Notes: generated by a model not told the origin, from the letters alone. Positions 7,783 through 16,935 are shown, counted from the first letter of the stretch. The stretch is 22,747 nt of DNA from Oehlia diaphana (GCA_003833135.1 QZLH01001273.1:3247-25993), one strand, 5' to 3'. Numbers and translations are program-made.

Positions 7783-9829
7783 ATGTCTGTCTCTTCGGTT
7801 AATACTTCCGCTACCACTTTGGTTGCCGCGCAAATGACAAATATCACTTCAGAAGAAAAGCGGAATCTTCTTTTTGATGTAAATTGCTCTTTGGAAGTTC
7901 AAATGAAGGATTTCGATGAAAATTGGTGGCCATTAGTTTCAAATATATGGACACAATGGACTTCATATAAACAAGTAAATGGAAACTTTTGGAAGATCTT
8001 TACTTGCCGTTTTACAAAGCATTGAGACTCTAGTACACGACAAAAAGAAAATATTTCTAATGAAAAACACCGAATAACGAAGACAAGACCATCTGGATTA
8101 TGTCATGCTAAAATTAAAGTTGAATGGTTAGTCTCGTTGAAAATAGTTAAAGTTGGACGTTATAAAGACTTTTCCAACTATACACACTCATTGTTAGATG
8201 TTGATAGGCTTAAACGTCCTCAAGTTATTCGAACTTTAGTGGAAAAAGAAGCTGTCAAAAATTATTTGCCTCCGGCAATTACTGCTGCCGTTAAGTCTTG
8301 GTGCAAGTGCACAAGAATTGAAGCGCAAGGAAGTAACGAACATTAAGTATAAAGTTTGTGGACCTATGGAAGTTCATCTCATTAGCAATTCTGATTTAAA
8401 GTTAGATATTTCACAATCAGTATCGTATTTAAAAGAGCAAGAATATCAAGTTGAGATTTATCGTGTCCACCAACGATCTACTAAGGGCATTGTTTTTGCA
8501 CACCCTGAGCAACTTGAGAAACTTGAGAATCATGGATGGTTGACTTTAATTGATTCCACCCATAAAACAAATAGATATAATTGGCGTCTATTTACACTGT
8601 ACGTTCGTGACACTTACGGATGCTGGAATATAGATGCGCACTTTTTTGTGAGCAGTGAGGATAGTGACACTGTTGCAGAAGCTTTAAAAAAAATTCGCAG
8701 CTATTGCCGTTGGACTCCCTGCTACATCCTATCTGATCAAAGTAGTGTTGAGTTTAAATGCCGGTGAGCAAGAGTGCGAAGTATTACTTTGTGTTGTACA
8801 TATTATGCGGACGTGGATGTCGAAAATTCATGAAAAAAAACCCCGTGATGTTATGATCGTGGCAATGCATAAAAGGACAAAGATTGGTTGCGAAAAACTG
8901 ATCCAAGAAGCTATTAACAACTGTCCTGTTCCTACTATTCAGAATTATATTAGAAGGAATTACATGAGAAATACACAACAATGGGCATTGTAGGCGCGCC
9001 AACATTCCCCTTTGCTTTTGCAAGTCACCTCCACAAATCCGTTAGAATCTTACCACAGTGAATTGAAAAGGAAAACATCGTCCTTACATGGTTTAATTGG
9101 TAAAATTTTACTTTTTTGTTGTTTTTTCCACCCTTCCACCTCTTATTTTGATGCTTGAATCTATAAAATTTGCAATTTTTTTTCTTCTTTTCCATATTAA
9201 AGGTAATTACATACTAACACGAATTTTCTATGTGACGTTTGCTTATTTACTCACTCAGACACTCACTTTTTGTTTATTCATTCATCTTAGGTGCCGTCCA
9301 TAATATCGTTGCCATTGATTGTAAAAAACAATCTAATTCCAAAAGTGCCGCCTTTGACTTTCGTGTCAAAAAAGTATCAGCTTATGGTGTAGAAAAGGAT
9401 ATTATCGAGGAGATTCACAAATTCCCCTTACCATTTCAACATCTACTTATTAAAGAGGCCTGTGCCATAATGGATAGATTGGAGAAAGGTAAAGGTGCAC
9501 CAGGTTTGACTTCACTTGATTGTCACTGTTTGTTTTGCAATCGATACTTGTTACCGTGCAAACATATTTTTCACGAACATATGTATGGAGACGTGAAATT
9601 ATTAACTACTGATGTATGGAGAATGTTTCAGAAAATATTTGAGGAGAGCGGGTTTGAAGTATATGAACATTGTGAATTAGTGATAGAGTTTGTACAAACA
9701 GAACAACAAAAAAAAGCTGAAAGTCGGAAACTTACTGTGTTCGAATTGACTGAAAGAGTCCGCGATAGATACTGGAGTGTTGAAGAGGGGGTAATGCTGA
9801 GAGAACAGAAACTTTTATTTCTACATTAG
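7783..9829 (+). pseudogene. MULE transposase with SWIM zinc finger, two exons, decayed
   Basis: It starts at ATG 7783 (MSVSSVNTSATTLVAAQ). It reads through a TGA at 8023, a frameshift near 8295 (VKS to LGASAQELKRKEV), a frameshift near 8750, and a TAG at 8991-8993. Landmarks in order: catalytic Asp in LIDSTHKTNRYNW (8552); second Asp in YILSDQSSVE (8735); LCVVHIMRTW; and the third acidic residue in NPLESYHSELKRK (Glu at 9045). After the intron comes a SWIM finger with CHC at 9521-9529 and CKH at 9557-9565. It ends EQKLLFLH-stop. Without the lesions the product would be about 618 residues, a normal MULE transposase length. It would bind the TIRs and cut and paste the element. Only a handful of lesions suggests decay more recent than that of the other elements here. 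Confidence 0.85.
9100..9290 (+). other. Intron of the MULE transposase gene
   Basis: GTAAAA donor at 9100, TACTAAC branch site at 9212-9218, and TTAG acceptor at 9287-9290. Joining gives a phase-1 Gly codon and continues S-L-H-G-L-I-G-A-V-H-N-I-V in one frame. The intron is 191 bp, T-rich and stop-rich in the transposase frame. Confidence 0.65.
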
Positions 9830-9871
9830 AAGCCTCTTTAAATTCTATTATCATACAATTTAAATAATTAT

Positions 9872-9877
9872 AATAAA
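9872..9877 (+). terminator. Polyadenylation signal of the MULE transposase gene
   Basis: AATAAA lies 43 bp after the transposase stop codon, in otherwise A/T-rich DNA. Confidence 0.35.
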
Positions 9878-9889
9878 ATATTCGTGAAA

Positions 9890-10135
9890 ATTTGGTGGTT
9901 TATTTTTTTGAAATTTGATTTTTTTTGTTTTTTTCATGGTATTTTTGAAATTTCAATGGTTTTTCTAAAGAAAAATTTGCTTTTTCGTTATTTTTCATGA
10001 AAATTTCATGATTTTTTTGCGAAATTTTTATGGTTTTTTTTAGTTTTATTTTATTTTTTTTAATATGAACGATTAAAAAAAAAAAAATTTTTTTCATGGA
10101 AAAATTTTTTTAACATCGTGGCTTGTGGCTTGTAA
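9890..10135. repeat. T-rich low-complexity region of the MULE
   Basis: About 245 bp are built from repeated TTTTTCATGG, GAAATTTCATG and long T runs between the transposase gene and the right TIR. No coding sequence is supported; the minus-strand open frame here is a by-product of poly-T. Confidence 0.6.
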
Positions 10136-10188
10136 TAATTGGTTAAGTCACGTGACTCTGCTCCGCTTTAGACAACCTCCTAAAAAGG

Positions 10189-10410
10189 AAAGTGATATTA
10201 CACAATATTCCAGTGTTGTTCCTGCTAAAATCAATTTTTGTGGAACGGCTATCGCCAAAAAAGGAAAGACCTGCATTTCCGTTTGGCTGAAATGATTTTT
10301 GGCTGAAATTACAGATTTAACTGAAATTACATTAATTTCGGCCAGAATTGTATTTTGGAATTCAGAATTCGGATTTCAGATTTTAAGTGTGACTGCATAA
10401 TTTCAATTTT
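10189..10410. other. Internal sequence of the TIR element, no gene
   Basis: No frame of note. It contains TTTCGGCCAGAATT (near 10335), a string also found at about 7381 and, as TTTGGCCAGAATT, at about 22440. It also holds repeated GAAATTACA words. Confidence 0.5.
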
Positions 10411-10611
10411 AAAGGGTAAATAATAATAAAATAATTAAAAAATTTTTTTGTAAAAAAGTTTATATGTAAATTATGCATAAAATCATTTAATTATTACAGA
10501 TATTATGCTAATTTAATATAATTTTTTTGAAAAAAACTTAAAAATTTCCCACCTTCCACCTCCGACCACCCACCCTTAGGGATTTTGGTTCATTATATAA
10601 TTTTTTTCTTT
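10411..10611. repeat. 201-bp sequence duplicated exactly across the N gap (left copy)
   Basis: It is base-for-base identical to 11133-11333 as far as I can compare. The copy ends exactly at the first N. Confidence 0.9.
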
Positions 10612-11132
10612 NNNNNNNNNNNNNNNNNNNNNNNNNNNNNNNNNNNNNNNNNNNNNNNNNNNNNNNNNNNNNNNNNNNNNNNNNNNNNNNNNNNNNNNNN
10701 NNNNNNNNNNNNNNNNNNNNNNNNNNNNNNNNNNNNNNNNNNNNNNNNNNNNNNNNNNNNNNNNNNNNNNNNNNNNNNNNNNNNNNNNNNNNNNNNNNNN
10801 NNNNNNNNNNNNNNNNNNNNNNNNNNNNNNNNNNNNNNNNNNNNNNNNNNNNNNNNNNNNNNNNNNNNNNNNNNNNNNNNNNNNNNNNNNNNNNNNNNNN
10901 NNNNNNNNNNNNNNNNNNNNNNNNNNNNNNNNNNNNNNNNNNNNNNNNNNNNNNNNNNNNNNNNNNNNNNNNNNNNNNNNNNNNNNNNNNNNNNNNNNNN
11001 NNNNNNNNNNNNNNNNNNNNNNNNNNNNNNNNNNNNNNNNNNNNNNNNNNNNNNNNNNNNNNNNNNNNNNNNNNNNNNNNNNNNNNNNNNNNNNNNNNNN
11101 NNNNNNNNNNNNNNNNNNNNNNNNNNNNNNNN
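10612..11132. other. Assembly gap of 521 N
   Basis: A run of N. The sequence left of the gap is repeated immediately to its right, so the gap probably marks two overlapping contig ends and not missing DNA. Confidence 0.95.
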
Positions 11133-11333
11133 AAAGGGTAAATAATAATAAAATAATTAAAAAATTTTTTTGTAAAAAAGTTTATATGTAAATTATGCAT
11201 AAAATCATTTAATTATTACAGATATTATGCTAATTTAATATAATTTTTTTGAAAAAAACTTAAAAATTTCCCACCTTCCACCTCCGACCACCCACCCTTA
11301 GGGATTTTGGTTCATTATATAATTTTTTTCTTT
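11133..11333. repeat. 201-bp sequence duplicated exactly across the N gap (right copy)
   Basis: It begins at the first base after the Ns and matches 10411-10611. Past its end the sequence continues uniquely (acatgaacgcgtaaaa). Confidence 0.9.
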
Positions 11334-11479
11334 ACATGAACGCGTAAAAAAAAATGTGACGCATCTTATGTACCCATAAAAATTAAACTTACACGACATA
11401 TAAACTTTTGTAATTTTACTTTTATAATTCATTACTTTTGTTTTAAATTTTTATAGTATTAAAAATTATGACTTTACAG

Positions 11480-11555
11480 CCTAATTATAGCATTACGGCC
11501 TAATTACAGCATTACGACATAATTACAGCATTACGGACTAATTACAATATTACGA
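11480..11555. repeat. Right subterminal 19-bp iterons (four units)
   Basis: Units start at 11480, 11499, 11518 and 11537, each 19 bp, with a core like CCTAATTACAGCATTACGG. This is the reverse complement of the left iteron core, so the two blocks face each other as expected for element ends. Confidence 0.8.
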
Positions 11556-11628
11556 AAAGTGTCATAACTGTAATGCTGTATACCGTAATATTATGGCATT
11601 AGCAAATCAATTATGGCTAACATCTTTA

Positions 11629-12690
11629 TACAGGTTCGAATGGCAGCATCATGGCAGTATTCATGTGATTCTAAGTCACCTATGGTGTACTCATGCCAAC
11701 AGGAGTTGCAGACTTTAATATTGATGGAAGGGCTAGCAATACCAATAATTAATGATTTCAAGTATCTTGAAATTAATGGTGAATGGCTGAGAATAAATTA
11801 AGAGATGTGAGATATGTAATAATTGATGAGAAAAGTATGGTTAGTCACCAAATGCTTGCTTTAATCAACATGTGGCTCTGGCAAGCTTTTACAGAATATA
11901 ATAATGAACTATTTGGTAGCAGATCGGTTATTATGTTTGGTGATTTCAGCCAGCTTTCACCAGTCCTTGATTTTCCTATATATGCTAATACCAAGTGAAA
12001 TGCATTATCTAATAGTGGCTTTGCAGTATATAAAAAGTTCAGTAAAGTGTATATTCTTAAGACTATTCAGTATCAATTAGGGAATTCTAAAGAGCAGCAG
12101 GAATTCAGAAATATTCTATTGAGGATGCGTAATGGAGAATCTACCATAAATGATTGGTTCTGACATTTTTAGTCTTTCTAACAAAGTGGTTTGAAGTTAA
12201 TGCAGTGAATATAGATTGCTAAAATTTAGGCCAACATTCAGAAGGTAACAAAGCAAACATGAGATATATTAATGGCAAACTTGCATACAGAAAGTAGACT
12301 AGTCAATAGATCGATAGGAATAGTCTGAGATATAATATTTGAAGAAGACTAAGGATCTTTTTTACAATTACCATTGCTAGCTTAGGTGAAAGAGTTGTAC
12401 TAATTGTACCAATTAAACACACCTGGACTGGTAAATCTAGAGTCTTATATTTATGCAATCATGATGCATAAAAGCCAAGGTCTCTCATTAAATAAGGTTA
12501 TAATAGATCTTGGTGACAAAGAGTTTATTACAGAACTTTCTTTTGTGGCAGTGTTTTGAGTACACGTAATAACACACTAGAAGATCTTCTTTTCAAACTA
12601 TTTATTTAGCTTTAAGAAACTTCAGTACATTAAAGATAGCAAAAGGCTATTCAAGAGGGTTGACAAAGAAAAACGTTTAGTTTTCATAAC
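11629..12690 (+). pseudogene. Helitron Rep/helicase, PIF1-like helicase half
   Basis: After the duplication the interrupted Rep frame resumes (YRFEWQHHGSIHV) and then jumps to PIF1-like helicase sequence: TGVADFNIDGRA, NKLRDVRYVIIDEKSMV (Walker B, DE), and SVIMFGDFSQLSPVLDFPIY (motif III). Further on come NSKEQQEFRNILLRMRNGES, a NRSIGIV-stop-DIIFEED segment, and MMHKSQGLSLNKVIIDLGD followed by ELSFVAVF. Walker A, the HUH catalytic motif and much between them are missing. Many stops and frameshifts occur. The deletion between SIHV and the helicase removes the core of the nuclease, so the element was dead irrespective of the 7188 insertion. PIF1-family helicases unwind DNA 5' to 3' using ATP; here they belong to the transposon, not to host telomere maintenance. 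Confidence 0.8.
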
Positions 12691-13020
12691 AATCTAACAA
12701 CAAATAAAATTTAAATTTTATTCTATTTTTTTTATAATCAATAATCAATTCTAATTTTAGATTATTTTTTTTTGAAAATTTTTATTTCATACCAGGGGAT
12801 ACCAGTATCCTTTCTCAAATTTAAACTCTAATTTTTAAAATATTCAAATTCTGATTTAAAAATTCACTTTTTATTTACAAACTTTTTAAATAAATATTAA
12901 TTAAGAATAAAAACGCAAATTGATAAAGCAACAAATGAAAAAATAAAAAATAATGAAACATAAATTTTTAGATTGTACTAATTATAAGTTCGATTTAACC
13001 ATTAAATTTTCTTGATCAAA

Positions 13021-13137
13021 ACAAGCATCACCTTCTTTATTGTTACTTAAAGGACAATTTTGGGAGTCATGATACCAAGATTTGCATATGCCACATTGCC
13101 GCTTGTTCTTCTTTATTAACCTTTTCACATTTTCATC
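13021..13137 (-). pseudogene. Zinc-knuckle C-terminus of a MULE/FAR1 transposase
   Basis: The minus strand reads ENVKRLIKKNKRQCGICKSW, then YHDSQNCPLSNNKEGDACFD. The CxxCxxxxHxxxxC pattern (CGICKSWYHDSQNC) is the zinc knuckle found at the end of many FAR1-like MULE transposases. It is in the same orientation as the N-terminal piece at 13640-14326, but the expected preceding segment lies inverted next to it. Confidence 0.55.
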
Positions 13138-13150
13138 TTAACTACTTGAA

Positions 13151-13377
13151 AATTTAGCAATTACAAATGGTTTAAATAAGATTTTTGAAGAGCTTTTGCA
13201 AGACTTTATTAAACAACAATTGAGAATGAAAATAATGAACAAATTGAATATAAAATTGATATTTCTAAGATATCAAATTCAGCTAGACATAAAGGTAAAG
13301 GTAGACCTGCAAATAAAAGGTATCTATCGTCTATTGAAAATCATTCTAAGAAATATGCCAATTTAAGTAGTCAGTGA
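13151..13377 (+). pseudogene. Inverted C-terminal segment of a MULE/FAR1 transposase
   Basis: The plus strand reads NLAITNGLNKIFEELLQDFI, then after a frameshift ISNSARHKGKGRPANKRYLS and SIENHSKKYANLSS before TGA. H-K-G-K-G-R-P-A-N-K-R is the basic linker that normally sits just before the zinc knuckle. Here it is on the opposite strand to the knuckle at 13021-13137, which points to a local inversion. Confidence 0.5.
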
Positions 13378-13639
13378 TCTAAATCAACTACAATAAAAAT
13401 ACTTAAAGGCATTGAATATTTGTTAGTCTTACATGTGTTGTCTGGAGTGAAGCGAAGGACTATATATGTTTTTAAAGAACTATGTCAAATAGTGTCACAT
13501 AATGATATCCGGTTGTCTGCACACATCACGTTATTGAAATTTGTGCTACATCAGATGAAAATAAATTTGTGTTACATCAGATAAAGGTTTATTTATAACT
13601 TTTTTTTCACTCTGGACTTACAACAGTTTCTGTTTTTTA

Positions 13640-14326
13640 GTATCGTAACTAAGATCCTAGAAAACCTATTATCAATACCCTCAAAATCAAGATTAAAATA
13701 CCAACCAGAATCCTCTGTTGTAATTTTATAAGATGTTTATATATCTAAGCATCAGTTTTGAATTTGTGCATCATATTATAAAGATCTTGATGATAAATTT
13801 CTTGATCTGGAAATTTCTTTCTTAAAATTCATTTTAATACTGTAATACCTAACTGGCAATTTTGAACTAAAAAATGAATCTCTTCTTTTACATCAACAGG
13901 TATTTCACACAAAAATAGAGCAAATTGATGAAGTAATTCTTGACTATTTAATGTATAATTATATTCTTCAAGAAATTTGTTAATAAAAACTAAATTTGAA
14001 CATTTTCGATACGAAGCATTTAACAAAAAATTATATTCTATGCAAACTCAAACCTTTTTTTAGGTACATACTTACCTTCATGATGACATTTGTAAGTTTT
14101 TTGAGCATATACATCATCTTCTTTTTCAACACGATCAATTTTTGTTTCAAATTCCATTTGAGTTGCATATCGTTTTAAACATTGCTCAAGTATGTCAAAT
14201 GAAAAGTTTGTCAACTATACAATTCTTTTAAAGACTATCTTCAACTTCATCATCATCTTCAAAACTATTACATTCAGATAAATTGATCTCATTTTCAAAA
14301 TCAAAATCATTGATCTCTTCAAACAT
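13640..14326 (-). pseudogene. N-terminal half of a FAR1-like MULE transposase
   Basis: The minus strand begins MFEEINDFDFENEISLSECN with an acidic stretch. After a stop and a frameshift come LKRYATQMEFETKIDRVEKE, TYKCHHEGKYVPKK, RKCSNLVFINKFLEEYNYTL, FLVQNCQLGITVLK and KKFPDQEIYHQDLYNMMHKF. A shifted frame then reads SGWYFNLDFEGIDNRFSRIL. This is the order of the FAR1 DNA-binding region followed by the helical segment before the MULE catalytic core. The catalytic core itself is absent. A GTAAGT within EGKYVP is probably coding and not a donor. The piece stops near 13640 without a natural end. Confidence 0.6.
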
Positions 14327-14375
14327 CTAAAAAAATTAAAGCGTAAACAATTAGTAAACAATCCTCTAGTAAATA

Positions 14376-14485
14376 TACCTAACCCTAACCCTAAGTAATT
14401 CCTAACCAACACATCTAATCCTAACCCTAATCCTAAGTAATTTCCTAACCAACGCACCTAACTTAACCCTAACCCTAAGTAATTC
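14376..14485. repeat. Degenerate telomere-like CCCTAA array
   Basis: Three units of about 42-48 bp each carry CCTAACCCTAA or CTAATCCTAACCCTAA followed by GTAATT and CCTAACCAAC. The CCCTAA/TTAGGG word matches the common fungal telomere repeat, here interspersed with a spacer. It is far from any visible chromosome end. Confidence 0.65.
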
Positions 14486-14499
14486 TATAGCAAACGCAA

Positions 14500-14805
14500 C
14501 TCTCACTCACTATGTATAAAGATTATTAAATTTTAAAAGTTGTTCATAAAATTGTGTTTAAGTGAAATTTTTGTGTTCAGAAAAAGTTCATAAAATTGTG
14601 TTTAGGTGAAATATTTATTGAATAAAAAAGAGTATTTATCAGAAAGTTCACATTTTAAATAAAAAGAAAAAATTTTTACATAAAAAAGTTTCATTCGAGT
14701 ATAAAAAGAGTTTATTGTATGTATTATAAATCAAAAGTCTAAATTATAGTATCATACAATAATTTTGCATCACAATATTAGTGTACAAATCATGTGTTTT
14801 GGAGT
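14500..14805. repeat. AT-rich stretch with a short tandem duplication
   Basis: GTTCATAAAATTGTGTTTA followed by (A/G)GTGAAAT occurs twice (about 14541 and 14588). No coding sequence is recognisable. Confidence 0.5.
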
Positions 14806-14884
14806 AGGATATTGGTATCCCCAGTATAACGTATATTTTTTCTCTTTTTTTTGATATAATATAAAATTAAGAGGTAAATAAATA

Positions 14885-15002
14885 AACTGTACTGTACAAA
14901 AATATTTTAGCCAATCATAACTCATTGTATACTTTTCAATTTTTTTTTATTTATCATACAATAAAATCTGATTGGTAAGTTCTTACTTTGTACAGTACAG
15001 TT
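14885..15002. mobile_element. 118-bp Tc1/mariner-type MITE with TA duplication
   Basis: AACTGTACTGTACAAA at the left is matched by its reverse complement TTTGTACAGTACAGTT at the right. The similarity extends imperfectly to CCAATCA about 35 bp in. TA flanks both ends (14883-14884, 15003-15004). A further partial terminus (GTACAGTTTA) follows at about 15017. There is no coding capacity. Confidence 0.7.
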
Positions 15003-15203
15003 TAGCTAACCATATAGTACAGTTTATATGTATACTCAAATTAAGACGTGACATATTAAATATATAAAGTATTATTTCTTTTAAAAAAAAACAATTCTCC
15101 TGATTCTACGATACTTATATCAAATTTGGCAATAAAACAAATAATAACACCTCAATTTTACCAATTGCTTTTTTTGTTACTGCACCATTTGGTTATTTTT
15201 AAA

Positions 15204-15356
15204 ATGAAAAAAACTCATGAATTGAGTGAGCATAGGCAAATTATTGGTTTTTGGAAAGGAGAAAGAACTCATAAAGCCATCAGCTGTGTCCTAAAATTTC
15301 TAAAAAGTACTATTACAGACACAATTATTCAATACAAAATTTTAAAACTGGATTAG
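15204..15356 (+). pseudogene. Tc1-like transposase, N-terminal helix-turn-helix fragment
   Basis: ATG opens MKKTHELSEHRQIIGFWKGE, then RTHKAISCVLKFLKSTITDT and IIQYKI before TAG. The pattern ELSE..RGQIIGLW..G.S...I...L..SKSTV.DTI..Y is the paired-like DNA-binding N-terminus of fungal Tc1 transposases. Only 50 codons remain; the second helix-turn-helix and the DDE domain are absent downstream. Confidence 0.55.
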
Positions 15357-15731
15357 CAGCTAAAAGAAGAGTCCATCTGAAACTTACATTATTTTAATTG
15401 AAAGCATACTACACTGAATTGAAGAAATAAAATATGATTTTTATTGGTTAACCAGATACTTTTAGAAAAGTAGTGTATATAGTTCTTTGCTTTGCTCTGG
15501 GTAATAAAAAATTCATTTATTTCATATATTACAAGTTTTAAATGTAAACACTCATACTTGTAGGATACCGTTTAGAATAAAAATCATACTAATATATTAA
15601 TGCAATTGGTAAAAGTTGAAGAAGATAGTAAAATTTCAGCTAACATTAAAATCTAAATTTATAATTAAATTTTTTTAATTATTTAATCTGAAGTGTAAAA
15701 ATATAAAAAAATATTAATGTAACTTACTTTT
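15357..15731. other. AT-rich stretch, nothing recognised
   Basis: Short scraps of frame follow the Tc1 fragment (HLKLTLF), but nothing supportable. Confidence 0.5.
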
Positions 15732-16016
15732 TCATAATATATTCCATTTATCTGTTAAATAATCAGTATCATAATTCAATATCATTAAATTTAAGTTGTT
15801 CATAAAATCCACTAGTAGCATATACAATTTTCCCATTTGATAATATCTCAGAAGCAAGTTAATGTCCTTATTTTCTAAAACATTTGATTTGTCATCTAAA
15901 AAAGCATTTAAACAATAAATTAAATTTTGTACATATCTGCTCTGCCAATCAGCAGAATTAAGGATTGAGATCACGTGACATTTAATTAGCTGAATGTGAC
16001 ATTTGTTAAAGATCAA
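15732..16016 (-). CDS. Unrecognised small ORF
   Basis: No family recognised. The minus-strand frame has no ATG at its upstream edge (it opens at a TTG). It reads KCHVISILNSADWQSRYVQN, LIYCLNAFLDDKSNVLENKD and LLVDFMNNLNLMILNYD, ending at NIL. The residue mix (Trp, Cys, acidic and Leu-rich, not merely Lys/Asn/Ile) is slightly more protein-like than the AT-rich noise around it. Neither a promoter nor a domain is visible. It could be an exon or pseudogene remnant, or chance. Confidence 0.2.
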   Translation of the reverse strand: MIFNKCHIQLIKCHVISILNSADWQSRYVQNLIYCLNAFLDDKSNVLENKDINLLLRYYQMGKLYMLLVDFMNNLNLMILNYDTDYLTDKWNIL

Positions 16017-16675
16017 ACTGTTTCCAAATAAAAAAAAAGATCAAATATCATATTAAAAATAATAATTCTTTCAAAATTTCTATTACAATATTTGCTTTTT
16101 CAACCTGAAAATAATAGTTGGTTTATTAAAAAAAAAAAGAAAAAATAATAAATTATCCAAAATATTAAATAATGTATTTTTTTTTTTTCACAGAATGTTA
16201 AAAAAAACTTTCAAATAATAAAAAAGAGAGCTACTGCTTATATATAAAATAGATAAGAAACTGATAGGAAGATTAACAGAGAGTTTGCGAAAGAAAAAAA
16301 TATTTTATTACTATAGATAAATTAAATTCATATCATACGACTTTGTAACACATATGGTTTAATTTGCGAAATGTAATTTTATATTTTTTTAAGTTGAAGT
16401 TAAAATAATTTGTAAAATTTTGTAAAATATCCTAATTTTGTTAATTCTAAAAATTGGCCTATATGATTCCTTTAATACACAAATTATCTATATCTTTTTT
16501 ATGTTTTAGATTTGATCAAGATTATCTAATTTGCTAATAGGTAGTTTTCACAATAAAGATTGCATACAATCTAATTTTAAAATAGTTGGTTTCTTAATTT
16601 ATTAGTAAATTTTTATTCAAAATTAAAAAAAAAAAATTTTACTTACAGTTTTAATTATCTGATTAAAAATAAAGT
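16017..16675. other. AT-rich stretch, nothing recognised
   Basis: Long A and T runs with no frame, no family signature and no clear repeat. Confidence 0.55.
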
Positions 16676-16920
16676 TCTGCATAAACTGACTTGTAAGCTG
16701 GCTCAAGCTTTTACAGCTAAGCCAAACTGAACCATAATTAAATTGGTCTGCATAAACTAGCTTGTAAGCTGGCTCAAGCTTTTCAAGCTAAGCCAAACTG
16801 AACCATAATTAAATTGGCTTAATAGCTTGTGAGCCAACTCAAAAAGAATTCAAGCCGGTAATAAGCTTGGCTCAAAAAGCTCAAACCAGTAATAAGCTTG
16901 CTCAAGCTGGCTTGTAAGTT
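16676..16920. repeat. 71-bp tandem duplication and AAGCTTGAGC word array
   Basis: Two 71-bp units start at 16676 and 16747 (TCTGCATAAACT...). They are followed by about 100 bp of the same words (TTGTAAGCTGGCTCAAGCTT, AGCTTGGCTCAAA, CAAGCCGGTAATAAGCTT). AAGCTT and GGCTCAAGC/GCTTGAGCC permit folding in several registers. Confidence 0.65.
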
Positions 16921-16935
16921 ATCATACAAAAAATG

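Larger units (their letters stand above)
7438..10178 (+). mobile_element. MULE DNA transposon nested in the TIR element
   Basis: A perfect 26-bp inverted repeat occurs at 7443-7468 (starting GTCTAAAGCGGAGCAGAG) and 10148-10173. It is preceded and followed by five less conserved bases. Flanking direct repeats CCTAAAAAGG at 7428-7437 and 10179-10188 form a 10-bp target duplication, within the usual MULE range. The 2.7-kb element carries its own transposase gene with a TATA box, intron and polyadenylation signal. TCACGTGA lies at the inner edge of both TIRs. Confidence 0.85.
7188..11628. mobile_element. TIR element inserted in the Helitron, 8-bp target duplication
   Basis: The ends are an 18-bp perfect inverted repeat, TAAAGATGTTAGCCATAA at 7188 and its complement ending at 11628. 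They are flanked by the 8-bp direct repeat TACAGGTT at 7180-7187 and 11629-11636. Both ends carry 19-bp iterons in opposite orientation. Excluding the nested MULE and the probable assembly duplication, the element is only about 1 kb, with no coding sequence of its own visible. It is therefore likely non-autonomous. The 8-bp duplication fits MULE, hAT or KDZ-type transposition; superfamily is unresolved. Confidence 0.85.
12795..14826. mobile_element. Rearranged TIR element containing MULE/FAR1 fragments
   Basis: ATACCAGGGGATACCAGTAT at the left (12790s) faces GGATATTGGTATCCCCAGTAT at the right (about 14806-14826). The two are inverted copies with a few differences. The FAR1-like fragments lie between them. 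I could not find a convincing target duplication, so the ends are tentative. Confidence 0.45.

Noticed and set aside
8784..9023. Minus-strand open frame over the MULE transposase
   Set aside because: It is the antisense of the catalytic region, with no motifs of its own.
9900..10097. Lys/Phe-rich minus-strand frame
   Set aside because: Product of poly-T low complexity next to the MULE right end.
10538..11200. Long open frames running through the N gap
   Set aside because: They consist almost entirely of unknown residues and exist only because N cannot form stops.
11783..12000. PIF1-like helicase as a host DNA helicase gene
   Set aside because: Its continuity with Helitron Rep sequence and the missing Walker A segment make a host gene unlikely.
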